A stretch of DNA of 15,706 nt from Candidatus Magasanikiibacteriota bacterium (GTDB taxonomy: Bacteria > Patescibacteria > ABY1 > Magasanikbacterales > 2-02-FULL-50-9b): positions 1 to 15,706 of the forward strand of contig CAITMK010000005.1 in the NCBI GenBank assembly GCA_903893485.1, written 5' to 3'. The notes under the pieces are model-generated. The model made no database searches. It was not told the DNA's origin and saw nothing but the letters and a program-made list of their open reading frames with translations. The translations under genes and the position numbers were made by a program. Of the stretch, positions 1-6,190 are shown piece by piece (the first letter of the stretch is position 1; the number at the start of each line of letters is the position of its first letter).

Positions 1-533
1 AAAAAATCCGCGACACCTTGTACGATTTCAGATTGTTGATTGTCTTTTATTTGTGCGTGGATTTGCTCTTCTGCAGAACTTCGTGCGGCCAGCTCTTTAC
101 GCTTTTTTATATTCCAAAGATGCAAGGCCGCTTCTTCTTCATTTGTTTGCCCAATTCTCTCTAGGGCTGCACGAAGTTTTTCCGTATCTTTTTTTTCTGC
201 CACGGTTTCCACTGCATCAGGATGTACACCCGCCTGTATAAGTGCCGCGTCACTCATCACTTGCATGAGCTGACCAAGTTCTTTCGGGCTCACTTGCGAA
301 TCATCTTTAAGATTTAATTCTGCCACCAATTTATTAAGCTCATCATTTAAATAATCAAAAGATTTTTGGCTCACCGCCTGGAATTGCGTAATTCTACCAA
401 GTCGACTATTTAAATCGTACGTCTCTTCGATGAATTTATTTCGCGCATTATAAATTTTAAAACCCTCACGAAACACCTCTGATGTTTGCAATTCATTTGC
501 TAAATTAAAAGATTGAGGTTGTTCAATACCCAT
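1..533 (-). CDS. Partial helical cytoplasmic protein of unknown function, C-terminus beyond left edge
   Basis: An open frame runs leftward from ATG at 533 to the window edge with no stop, giving 177 codons. The protein begins MGIEQPQSFNLANELQ. It is rich in Glu, Lys, Gln and Ala and has long amphipathic helical stretches, notably a charged segment around residues 120-165 containing EKLRAALERIG and EEQIHAQIKD. I see no signal peptide, membrane helix or cysteine motif. I do not recognise the family; a coiled-coil or helical scaffold role would be a guess. The start was chosen because it is the first ATG after a TG-extended -10 box, TATACT, only 13 bases upstream, and there is no Shine-Dalgarno sequence. 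The frame is absent as a closed ORF only because it leaves the window. That it is a real gene is likely from the unbroken length and the promoter. Confidence 0.75.
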   Translation of the reverse strand, partial: MGIEQPQSFNLANELQTSEVFREGFKIYNARNKFIEETYDLNSRLGRITQFQAVSQKSFDYLNDELNKLVAELNLKDDSQVSPKELGQLMQVMSDAALIQAGVHPDAVETVAEKKDTEKLRAALERIGQTNEEEAALHLWNIKKRKELAARSSAEEQIHAQIKDNQQSEIVQGVADF

Positions 534-546
534 ACTTGTTCTGTGC

Positions 547-555
547 AGTATAACA
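547..555 (-). promoter_or_regulatory. Extended -10 promoter for the left-edge gene
   Basis: On the minus strand TGT precedes TATACT (-10 at 552-547). The -35 region at the expected spacing is poor, as is usual for extended -10 promoters. The predicted transcription start, about seven bases on, leaves a leader of only 6-7 bases before ATG 533, so the mRNA would be nearly leaderless. Confidence 0.5.
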
Positions 556-621
556 CAAATAGCTCTATCCGTGCACGAATATTTCTGCCATTTCCTTTAA
601 CCAGTCTAGCAATTACGATGG

Positions 622-665
622 TAAAATAAAAAAGCCAAGCCGGACGCAGGGTGCGCACGACTTGG
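622..665 (-). terminator. Rho-independent terminator after the 95-residue orphan gene
   Basis: Minus-strand hairpin at 665-635. Two 13-base arms pair with one mismatch and two G-T wobbles around a 5-base loop (ACCCT), beginning CCAAG and ending CTTGG. It is followed directly by CTTTTTTATTTTA. It lies 35 bases past the stop at 700 and would also end any read-through from the operon upstream. Confidence 0.85.
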
Positions 666-699
666 AATACTGCCACAAAATCTGAAAGCTCCTCCGAAG

Positions 700-987
700 C
701 TATTCAGTAGCTCCTTTAGTGCTGCCGGCCCCTTCAGAAAATGCCTTGAGTTCATCAAACGCGACGCGACTCGCCTCCCCCAAAACAGTTTCTGGAGGCA
801 GCGAAAGCGCCTGCCCGGGTTCCGTAAAACCATGTTCATTCATTATGGCCGCGGCAAGAGCTTGCCTCAAGCCGCTCCGGCGATTTTGCCATTCGGCAGT
901 TGCGCCAAAAAGTTGCTCAAGGTTTTGAAGATCACGAAGGCGTGCAAGCACGTCATTCATCGTGACGACTGGCTTCTGGTCGGACAT
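700..987 (-). CDS. Small soluble protein of unknown function (95 aa)
   Basis: A 95-residue protein beginning MSDQKPVVTMNDVLARL. It is predicted to be mostly helical and soluble, with no membrane helix, signal peptide or cysteine pair. I do not recognise the family. The start is well supported: GAGGAGAT lies three bases before ATG, a strong Shine-Dalgarno sequence that the neighbouring operon genes lack. The gene stands alone between its own TTGACA promoter (1059-1031) and a strong terminator (665-635). Its base composition is more GC-rich than the genes to the right. This layout is shared with the genes at 7793-8173 and 11678-11106. The segment DVLARLRDLQNLEQL could form a short helical hairpin, which is speculation. 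That it is expressed as a protein seems likely; its role is unknown. Confidence 0.75.
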   Translation of the reverse strand: MSDQKPVVTMNDVLARLRDLQNLEQLFGATAEWQNRRSGLRQALAAAIMNEHGFTEPGQALSLPPETVLGEASRVAFDELKAFSEGAGSTKGATE

Positions 988-990
988 GGT

Positions 991-998
991 ATCTCCTC
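991..998 (-). promoter_or_regulatory. Strong Shine-Dalgarno sequence
   Basis: The minus strand reads GAGGAGAT three bases upstream of ATG 987. It fixes the start and contrasts with the operon genes, most of which have no such motif. Confidence 0.8.
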
Positions 999-1030
999 AT
1001 CTATTCAGCGTTATGCCGAAGTTCCTGATT

Positions 1031-1059
1031 AGGATGACACGAGCTTGTAAAAATGTCAA
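1031..1059 (-). promoter_or_regulatory. Promoter of the 95-residue orphan gene
   Basis: A perfect -35 TTGACA (1059-1054), 17-base spacer, and a TGT-extended but weak -10 CATCCT (1036-1031). The -35 starts three bases past the HIT gene stop and there is no terminator between, so read-through from the operon is also possible. The leader would be about 40 bases. Confidence 0.6.
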
Positions 1060-1061
1060 TA

Positions 1062-1466
1062 CTAAATTGCGGACCTAATTTTTTCTGCCATCGTCGTTAA
1101 TTCTTCTGGTGTCTGTTCAATCGGTTTCCAAAACTGCAACCCATCATTTTCGTAGCGTGGCATAATATGCCAGTGCAGATGCATTACCACTTGGCCCGCC
1201 GCTGCCCCGGTGTTAATACCAACATTAAATCCAGTTGCACCAGTTGCCGCCATTGCCGCACGCGCAATTTTTGGTACATGCACAGCAATCACCGATAGCG
1301 TTTCATCATCAGCCTCGAGCATGTCCTTAAAATGTTTTTTTGGCACCAGCAACAAATGACCCACGGTACTTGGAAAAATATCCATGAATGCCACAACTTT
1401 TTCGTCTTCAAAAACTTTATTTGCAGGAATTTCACCGGCGATAATTTTACAAAAAATACAATCCAT
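1062..1466 (-). CDS. HIT-family (Hint-like) nucleotide hydrolase or transferase
   Basis: A 134-residue histidine triad protein, the normal length for bacterial Hint/HinT-like members. The triad is H96-L-H98-W-H100 in MHLHWHIMPR; the family uses the last part of this triad to attack the alpha phosphate of nucleotide phosphoramidates or dinucleotides. The N-terminus starts MDCIFCKII, with C3 and C6 forming the CxxC seen in zinc-binding Hint relatives. The central GFNVGINTGAAAGQ is the usual family segment before the triad. It is the last gene of the five-gene minus operon; its ATG follows the previous stop by one base, which argues for co-transcription and coupled translation. There is no Shine-Dalgarno sequence. 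The family assignment is firm; the physiological substrate is not shown by the sequence. Confidence 0.95.
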   Translation of the reverse strand: MDCIFCKIIAGEIPANKVFEDEKVVAFMDIFPSTVGHLLLVPKKHFKDMLEADDETLSVIAVHVPKIARAAMAATGATGFNVGINTGAAAGQVVMHLHWHIMPRYENDGLQFWKPIEQTPEELTTMAEKIRSAI

Positions 1467-1467
1467 A

Positions 1468-1650
1468 TTATTTAGTTATTTGTCGTGCGCCAATTGCAGC
1501 GGCCGCTGCCACGATCCATGGTATAAAAACTGGGACGAATGCGTCAATATATCCGGGCCGAAAAAATTCAGCAACAAAACTTGCCGTGCCAAAAATAATT
1601 GCGCACCAACTCAGTACCTGTAAGAAAATTTTTGCATCGTATTTATTCAT
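1468..1650 (-). CDS. Small two-helix membrane protein (60 aa)
   Basis: I chose ATG 1650, giving 60 residues starting MNKYDAKIFLQVLSW. A longer frame starts 15 codons upstream but would sit deep inside the previous gene. With ATG 1650 the start overlaps the preceding stop by eight bases, matching the overlaps elsewhere in this operon. Two hydrophobic helices are evident: about residues 8-30 (FLQVLSWCAIIFGTASFV) and about 37-57 (FVPVFIPWIVAAAAAIGA), joined by a short loop with FFRPGYID. The C-terminus ends in RQITK. I recognise no family. Its position between an anchored extracytoplasmic protein and a HIT protein says only that it is co-expressed with envelope genes. Confidence 0.7.
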   Translation of the reverse strand: MNKYDAKIFLQVLSWCAIIFGTASFVAEFFRPGYIDAFVPVFIPWIVAAAAAIGARQITK

Positions 1651-2197
1651 AGCGGATTCTGACTTGTTTAATGTACCACGTTTCTCCATTTGCATGTGGA
1701 AATGAAAAAACTAAGCGACGTGCATCAATCATCTCGCGGTACATTTTATCAAATGGAATTTCAATGCGCCACGTGTTCCAGTTTTGAGTATCCGAGTCAT
1801 CGTGCACCAATTGCAACACATTATTTTGTGGGCCTTCGGCGGTGCGATATCCCATTTTAATGGTTGGTGTGCCGGCAATATCAGCCTCCGCTGTTAATTC
1901 AACCACAATTTTTTTACTATGCACACGCGGCTGAAATAATAAATATACGGGGCCGTCAGTCACTGGCCGCGACACGGCTCCATCGAACAAACTAATCACG
2001 CCGGTTTTATTACTTGGCGTAATATCATTATATAAAAATTGCGGATCACCTGGCGCGAACGTATCCATGCGCGCTACCAAATATTCTGGCGCCGCCAAAG
2101 TATGTAAGTAAATAATTCCCGCAGCTGGCACCGCAACCAAAATAATTGCTAAAAACGAAACAAGAAATGGATGACATGCGCTACTGCGTAAGTTCAT
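1643..2197 (-). CDS. Membrane-anchored extracytoplasmic protein of unknown function (184 aa)
   Basis: I chose ATG 2197, which overlaps the end of the preceding gene by 17 bases. The longer frame to 2326 would bury 43 codons in that gene. The protein has one N-terminal hydrophobic helix (about residues 11-33, LVSFLAIILVAVPAAGIIYL). A beta-rich domain follows, presumably outside the membrane. The pattern of short strands with NNVLQLVHDDS and the closing WYIKQVRIRYE, together with WNTWRIEIPFD, resembles a jelly-roll or carbohydrate-binding-like fold. That is an impression, not a family match. There are no catalytic motifs or lipobox. Directly downstream of a GT-C-like protein, it may assist that enzyme or be modified by it. 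This is inference from operon position only. Confidence 0.75.
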   Translation of the reverse strand: MNLRSSACHPFLVSFLAIILVAVPAAGIIYLHTLAAPEYLVARMDTFAPGDPQFLYNDITPSNKTGVISLFDGAVSRPVTDGPVYLLFQPRVHSKKIVVELTAEADIAGTPTIKMGYRTAEGPQNNVLQLVHDDSDTQNWNTWRIEIPFDKMYREMIDARRLVFSFPHANGETWYIKQVRIRYE

Positions 2198-3704
2198 AGA
2201 GCGATTGGTTACCAAATGTTTTGATAAGGCGCACGTGTAAATTATTTGTTGCAAGCCATAACAAATCAACATCTTTAGCAGTATCAATAAATGCAAAAAC
2301 TGGTACCTGATGCGTAAGTAATTCATGCGCTGCAGTCACGGCGCGCATTTCTTGTGGAAACGGCTGCAGCACTGGCACGACCGGAAAAAAATGTTTGTCC
2401 CAGGTGCGCACGGCAAGCACGGTACCAGGCGGCAACAACTTTTGAACTTCGGGCACCACCACTGCGGCACTGCGATTTTCTGCGATCACCGCGCCCAATC
2501 CATCGACGCCAGTCCATACACGCCATGCGCTACACAAAATCAAAATTGCAAAAATCCAAACAATATATTTTTTTTGTTTTACAATTGCCATTGCCATAAA
2601 TGGCGTTGCCATAATAAAAAATAGTAACCAGTAGCGCACATATGAAATGCCAATGGTTACGGCCGCCGCATTGCTTGGATTATCCGCCAACTGCCAGCTG
2701 CCGTATGCCAAAAATAACCAGAGGCAAGAAAGTTTTGCTACAAAAATAAATGCACGCATGCGCGGCGACCATTCTTGAATTGCAAATAAATTTTTTCGTT
2801 CTAAAATAATCCCCGCGGCAAAAAGTAGCATCCATGGCCAAAATAATTTAAAAATAAATCGCCAGACATTATGCGCGACCAACCGTAGATGAATGCCGAA
2901 TGGAAATAAAATTCCCCATGGCGAACTATCGCGTAAAAATGGATACGCACCCGAAAGTGCGCCCACGTGCCGCATAAACCAACCGATGCCGCCGAGCACA
3001 AAAAAAGTAATGAGTGAAAATTTGCCAAGCAACTTAATACGCGCCGTGCCAAATAAATATGCCGCACCAGCAACGAGTGCAAAGACAACAAACGCTTCGG
3101 GTGGCCGCACTAAAATCGCAACGGCAGCAGAAAGCAAACTCGCAATTGCCCACGCGCCGGTTTGCCAATTTTTACCCCACGCCTGATACGCCTGCAGCGC
3201 AGCCGCGATTGCAAAAATTACCGCGGATACCAGCAAAACATTTGGATATAACCCGCGCACCGTGTAATACAAAAGTGCCGGATGCAATACATATAGCCAC
3301 ACGGAAATTTGTGCAATTTCTTTTCCAAAAAATTCTTTCGTAATTTGCCACCAACCCCACGCGCCCACAAAAAAGGCAATAATTGTTAGATAAACAACTA
3401 TCCAATTCCCCGCAAAACCCGCGATGATGCCGTATATAAATGGCAGTCCAACAAAACCAACGGGTTTAATTTCAGTGCCAACAGGCTGCATGCTGCGTGG
3501 AAAAAGCGGATACGATAGCCATGCATTTTCAGGTGGCGCATCAATCGAAAATCCCTGCCCCGCCACCGACGAGCGAATCATTTCATTATACGCGCGTTCA
3601 TCGGGTGAATTAAATTGGCCGTGCATTGCAAAAACAGAAGCGCATAAAAAAACGCCGATCACGACGCACACAATCACACGCCAATGCTTTTTTAAAAAGT
3701 TCAT
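2181..3704 (-). CDS. GT-C-like polytopic membrane glycosyltransferase (507 aa)
   Basis: A 507-residue integral membrane protein with about ten hydrophobic helices over residues 8-405, then a soluble C-terminal part of about 100 residues. After the first helix the extracytoplasmic loop carries NSPDERAYN with adjacent acidic residues D35 and E36. This is the position and type of the catalytic acidic motif in GT-C enzymes (ArnT, PMT and relatives), which transfer sugars from polyprenyl-linked donors outside the membrane. The first-loop motif, helix count and length fit GT-C, but acceptor and donor cannot be read. The start at 3704 forms an ATGA overlap with the upstream phosphatidyltransferase stop, so translation is probably coupled. 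The alternative is a membrane protein that has kept the fold but not the activity. I recognise the class, not the specific family. Confidence 0.7.
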   Translation of the reverse strand: MNFLKKHWRVIVCVVIGVFLCASVFAMHGQFNSPDERAYNEMIRSSVAGQGFSIDAPPENAWLSYPLFPRSMQPVGTEIKPVGFVGLPFIYGIIAGFAGNWIVVYLTIIAFFVGAWGWWQITKEFFGKEIAQISVWLYVLHPALLYYTVRGLYPNVLLVSAVIFAIAAALQAYQAWGKNWQTGAWAIASLLSAAVAILVRPPEAFVVFALVAGAAYLFGTARIKLLGKFSLITFFVLGGIGWFMRHVGALSGAYPFLRDSSPWGILFPFGIHLRLVAHNVWRFIFKLFWPWMLLFAAGIILERKNLFAIQEWSPRMRAFIFVAKLSCLWLFLAYGSWQLADNPSNAAAVTIGISYVRYWLLFFIMATPFMAMAIVKQKKYIVWIFAILILCSAWRVWTGVDGLGAVIAENRSAAVVVPEVQKLLPPGTVLAVRTWDKHFFPVVPVLQPFPQEMRAVTAAHELLTHQVPVFAFIDTAKDVDLLWLATNNLHVRLIKTFGNQSLYELTQ

Positions 3705-4288
3705 ATGCCGTGAAAAAATAAACTAATGAACGCAAAAATAATTGCAGCGCCAAAAATCCACGATGCAGCCGCAAACATAAACGTATTTTGAAACGTAAGC
3801 CCCAGTAAAATTACACACACCGCCAAACATTCCAAAAACATTTTAATTTTGCCCCAAATATTTGCTTGTGGCACGCGGCCCAAAATACGAATAATGCTGG
3901 CGCTTAAAATAAAAATGACTTCAGTCACCAAAACAGCAATCCCAATAACTGGCTGCAAATTGCGCAGCACTAAAACTACCACCATGGAACCGATTAATAA
4001 TTTATCGGCCAACGGGTCAAATAATTTTCCAAAATCAGTAATTTGATTACGCGTGCGCGCAAGCGATCCGTCAACGGCATCGGTAAAAGCGGCAAATAAA
4101 AAAAGCGGAATGCCAATGTGGTATCGCTCGTTCATATTTAAATACACCACAAAGGGTACCAAAAAAAATCGAAGCCACGTGATCATGTTTGGCGTAATAC
4201 TTCGCGGGATCATCCAGAGGACCAACTTATCCAAAATACGATCATGCAAATAAATTTCGTGAGTTGTGGGTGCGGATTGAATTGTCAT
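3701..4288 (-). CDS. CDP-alcohol phosphatidyltransferase (PgsA-like)
   Basis: A 195-residue integral membrane enzyme that joins a CDP-linked lipid to an alcohol, releasing CMP. The full family signature is present: D70, D73-G74, A77-R78, then eight residues to G87, D91 and D95 (DAVDGSLAR ... GKLFDPLAD). The acidic residues bind the metal ions and the CDP group. About five or six hydrophobic helices surround it, and the length matches PgsA-type phosphatidylglycerophosphate synthases. The alcohol substrate cannot be deduced; glycerol 3-phosphate is the usual one. I chose ATG 4288 rather than the upstream ATG at 4402 because a good promoter (4345-4317) lies between them and the upstream part would lie wholly inside the divergent gene. 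It is the first gene of the operon and overlaps the next by four bases. Confidence 0.92.
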   Translation of the reverse strand: MTIQSAPTTHEIYLHDRILDKLVLWMIPRSITPNMITWLRFFLVPFVVYLNMNERYHIGIPLFLFAAFTDAVDGSLARTRNQITDFGKLFDPLADKLLIGSMVVVLVLRNLQPVIGIAVLVTEVIFILSASIIRILGRVPQANIWGKIKMFLECLAVCVILLGLTFQNTFMFAAASWIFGAAIIFAFISLFFHGI

Positions 4289-4310
4289 GAATGTTTTTTT
4301 GCCGTACAAT
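4282..4310 (+). promoter_or_regulatory. Candidate plus-strand promoter at the start of the large membrane protein gene
   Basis: TTGTCA (4282-4287), a 17-base spacer and TACAAT (4305-4310): five of six matches at each box. Its predicted start near 4317 falls 30 bases after ATG 4287 of the plus gene, so either the true start lies further in or this promoter is not the one used for full-length protein. Confidence 0.45.
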
Positions 4311-6173
4311 AGAGATACTATACTTACAAACGCTCGAAAAATCAATGGCATCGCGCTTACGCTTGGCACAATTGCTGCAGCGTCGTTTTTAGGCTCACTC
4401 ACCTATCAAATTGTGGGATGGCCTCATGGCCGCTTAGCAAGTCTCATAATTCTTGTTGCTGCTTTTTTTATTGCGGAGCGAGTTACTCACGTTTTGAAAC
4501 CACAAAAACTAGCGCCTCTAAACGGGCCCTTCATTTTTTTGAACACCTGCTTAGCCATTGGCTATCTCGTGCTGGGATTTTATTTAGTAAGTCACGCAAC
4601 ACCTGTTTGGATTGGCAGTGTATTTCAAGCCGTACCGCGCCGAATTTTGGCGCTTTTCGGATTTCTCAGTATTGCGGTAGTCCTACTTCATTCGCGTAAA
4701 TTGCTTGCGTCAATTAATCAATTTTTATTTTGGTTATTTATTTTTGGTTTTACCGCGCTTGTATTTCGCACGGGTTTTGGTTTTGATATTTTTGTGCACG
4801 ATGCCACGGTACGCGCCTGGCAGTCCGCTGGTTTTATCGCACCACGTTCCTTTTTATATGGTGGTTTTTACAGTATTGTTGCAGCGCTTTCCACGCTTTC
4901 TGGTGCGCGACCACTCTTCATTATCAATTGGATTACGCCAATCGTTGGTGCGTTAGTTTTTCTTTATGCCAGTTTGCAGCGCAAATCAATAATTTTTTCT
5001 TTGCTTTTTTTGGCTTCGTTCCAACAACTTTTTACCACGGCAACACCGCAAGCACTTGGCCACCTCCTTTTTATTTTTGTCATCTTACTTTTTTGGATTT
5101 CTGATGAATTTAAAACCGCTACGCCACTTCAATTAATTCTTTTCGTGCTGGGTATCGGTGCGATTCATCCAATTTCGGGAATTGCCGCGGCTGCAGTGGT
5201 GGGCGTTGCATTAAGTACCCGTTATTTTAAAAATTGGTGGCAAAAAATCGCGATTGCTTTGTGCGGTGCTGCGCTTGCGATTCTTCCTGCTGCGTTAATT
5301 TTTTATACCTCGCCAGGTGCACATTTTATTCCAATCACCTTGGCACAAACGAGCACATTATTTTTTTCAAGCAAACATGCGTTTCAAGTTGCAGCCACAA
5401 CACGCCTTGCCTATGCTTTTTTTGGATGCATTCCGCTCATTATTTTCGGCCTGGGCATTTGGAGTATTGCGGCAAAAAAAGTATCGCGCAATGCCCAAGC
5501 CCTGTGCGTTTTGGCGCTTGGCGCAATTTCAAGTGCAATTTTTTTGCGCGCACTTGCACTTCCACAAATTATTTCATATGAACAAGCTGATTTTGCGAAT
5601 CGTCTTGTTTTGACCGCGGTATTACTTACGCTTCCCGCGGTTACTGAATTTTTAGAATCGTTGCGTGCCCCGCGCACAACCATTGCAGCACTTATTTTAT
5701 TGAGCGCTTCAAGTTGGTTTGTCGCGCAAATTCCATGGAACTCTTTGGAGCATACCAAAGCAATTCAAGTTTCTGCGCCGGATTTTGAAATTGTGCAAAG
5801 CATTGATACGCGTGCGGCTGGCAAAAAATATATTGTACTTGCTGATCAAACCACTTCTGCCGCGGCACTGTATGAATTTGGATTTCTGCAGCGTCAACTT
5901 GCGCCGCCACACACCTTTTATTTTTATCCAATTCCAACCGGCGACGTTTTATATTCACAATATTTTTTGCCACAAACTTACAATGGCATTACACGCGGCG
6001 CGCTTACCAACGCCGCCACCGCAGCCGGAGTACGCGATGTGTATTTTGTTATTAAACCCTACTGGCAAGCATCTGACGCAGTAATTCAAACCCTAAAATC
6101 AAACACCACCGACTGGTGGACAGTCGGTGGTGCCGTAGTGGGACATCTCAATCTCAATTCCGTTTCGCCTTAA
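4287..6173 (+). CDS. Large polytopic membrane protein, GT-C-like (628 aa)
   Basis: The protein has about twelve hydrophobic helices spread over residues 20-490, followed by a soluble C-terminal domain of about 130 residues. After the fifth or sixth helix, near residues 164-180, there is GFDIFVHDATVRAWQSAG. D167 with H171 and D172 in a loop followed by a short amphipathic helix resembles the acidic first-loop motif of GT-C glycosyltransferases, though it lies later than usual. The C-terminal domain resembles the extracytoplasmic tails of that class. I do not recognise an exact family, so substrate is unknown. The ATG at 4287 gives the longest protein but overlaps the start of the divergent operon, and a good promoter lies downstream of it. 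The next in-frame GTG, codon 43, would remove the first helix. The start is therefore uncertain. The gene converges on the next gene with seven bases between the stops. Confidence 0.8.
   Translation: MNVFLPYNRDTILTNARKINGIALTLGTIAAASFLGSLTYQIVGWPHGRLASLIILVAAFFIAERVTHVLKPQKLAPLNGPFIFLNTCLAIGYLVLGFYLVSHATPVWIGSVFQAVPRRILALFGFLSIAVVLLHSRKLLASINQFLFWLFIFGFTALVFRTGFGFDIFVHDATVRAWQSAGFIAPRSFLYGGFYSIVAALSTLSGARPLFIINWITPIVGALVFLYASLQRKSIIFSLLFLASFQQLFTTATPQALGHLLFIFVILLFWISDEFKTATPLQLILFVLGIGAIHPISGIAAAAVVGVALSTRYFKNWWQKIAIALCGAALAILPAALIFYTSPGAHFIPITLAQTSTLFFSSKHAFQVAATTRLAYAFFGCIPLIIFGLGIWSIAAKKVSRNAQALCVLALGAISSAIFLRALALPQIISYEQADFANRLVLTAVLLTLPAVTEFLESLRAPRTTIAALILLSASSWFVAQIPWNSLEHTKAIQVSAPDFEIVQSIDTRAAGKKYIVLADQTTSAAALYEFGFLQRQLAPPHTFYFYPIPTGDVLYSQYFLPQTYNGITRGALTNAATAAGVRDVYFVIKPYWQASDAVIQTLKSNTTDWWTVGGAVVGHLNLNSVSP
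4317..4345 (-). promoter_or_regulatory. Promoter of the envelope operon
   Basis: Minus strand: -35 TTGATT (4345-4340), 17-base spacer, -10 TATAGT (4322-4317). Transcription would start near 4310, leaving a leader of about 22 bases without Shine-Dalgarno before ATG 4288. It lies inside the 5' coding end of the divergent gene. Confidence 0.65.
6088..6132 (-). terminator. Terminator of the surface protein gene, located inside the convergent coding region
   Basis: A perfect 11-base inverted repeat, CACCACCGACT (6104-6114) and AGTCGGTGGTG (6122-6132), has a 7-base loop. Read on the minus strand it is followed by TTTGATTTTAGGGTTTG. It lies 49 bases past the minus gene stop and encodes NTTDWWTVGGA of the plus gene. 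There is no T-run on the plus side, so it should work leftward only. Confidence 0.7.
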
Positions 6174-6190
6174 AAACGGATTATTTGTTG
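6159..6190 (+). terminator. Weak terminator-like hairpin between convergent genes
   Basis: TCCGTTT (6159-6165) pairs with AAACGGA (6174-6180) around an 8-base loop that includes the plus-gene stop. The tail TTATTTGTTG is only moderately T-rich and overlaps the opposing gene end. The stem is short and AT-rich, so function is doubtful. Confidence 0.35.

Noticed and set aside
2198..2326. Upstream start at 2326 for the anchored beta-rich protein
   Set aside because: It would overlap the GT-C-like gene by more than 140 bases; ATG 2197 gives a sensible anchor helix and an overlap like the others in the operon.
4289..4402. Upstream ATG 4402 as start of the phosphatidyltransferase
   Set aside because: The 38-codon extension lies entirely inside the divergent gene, includes the likely promoter, and precedes the usual family N-terminus.
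6159..6190. Strong bidirectional terminator at the convergent stop codons
   Set aside because: The stem is only seven base pairs and AT-rich, with poor T-tracts; kept as a low-confidence feature, since the better minus terminator lies at 6088-6132.
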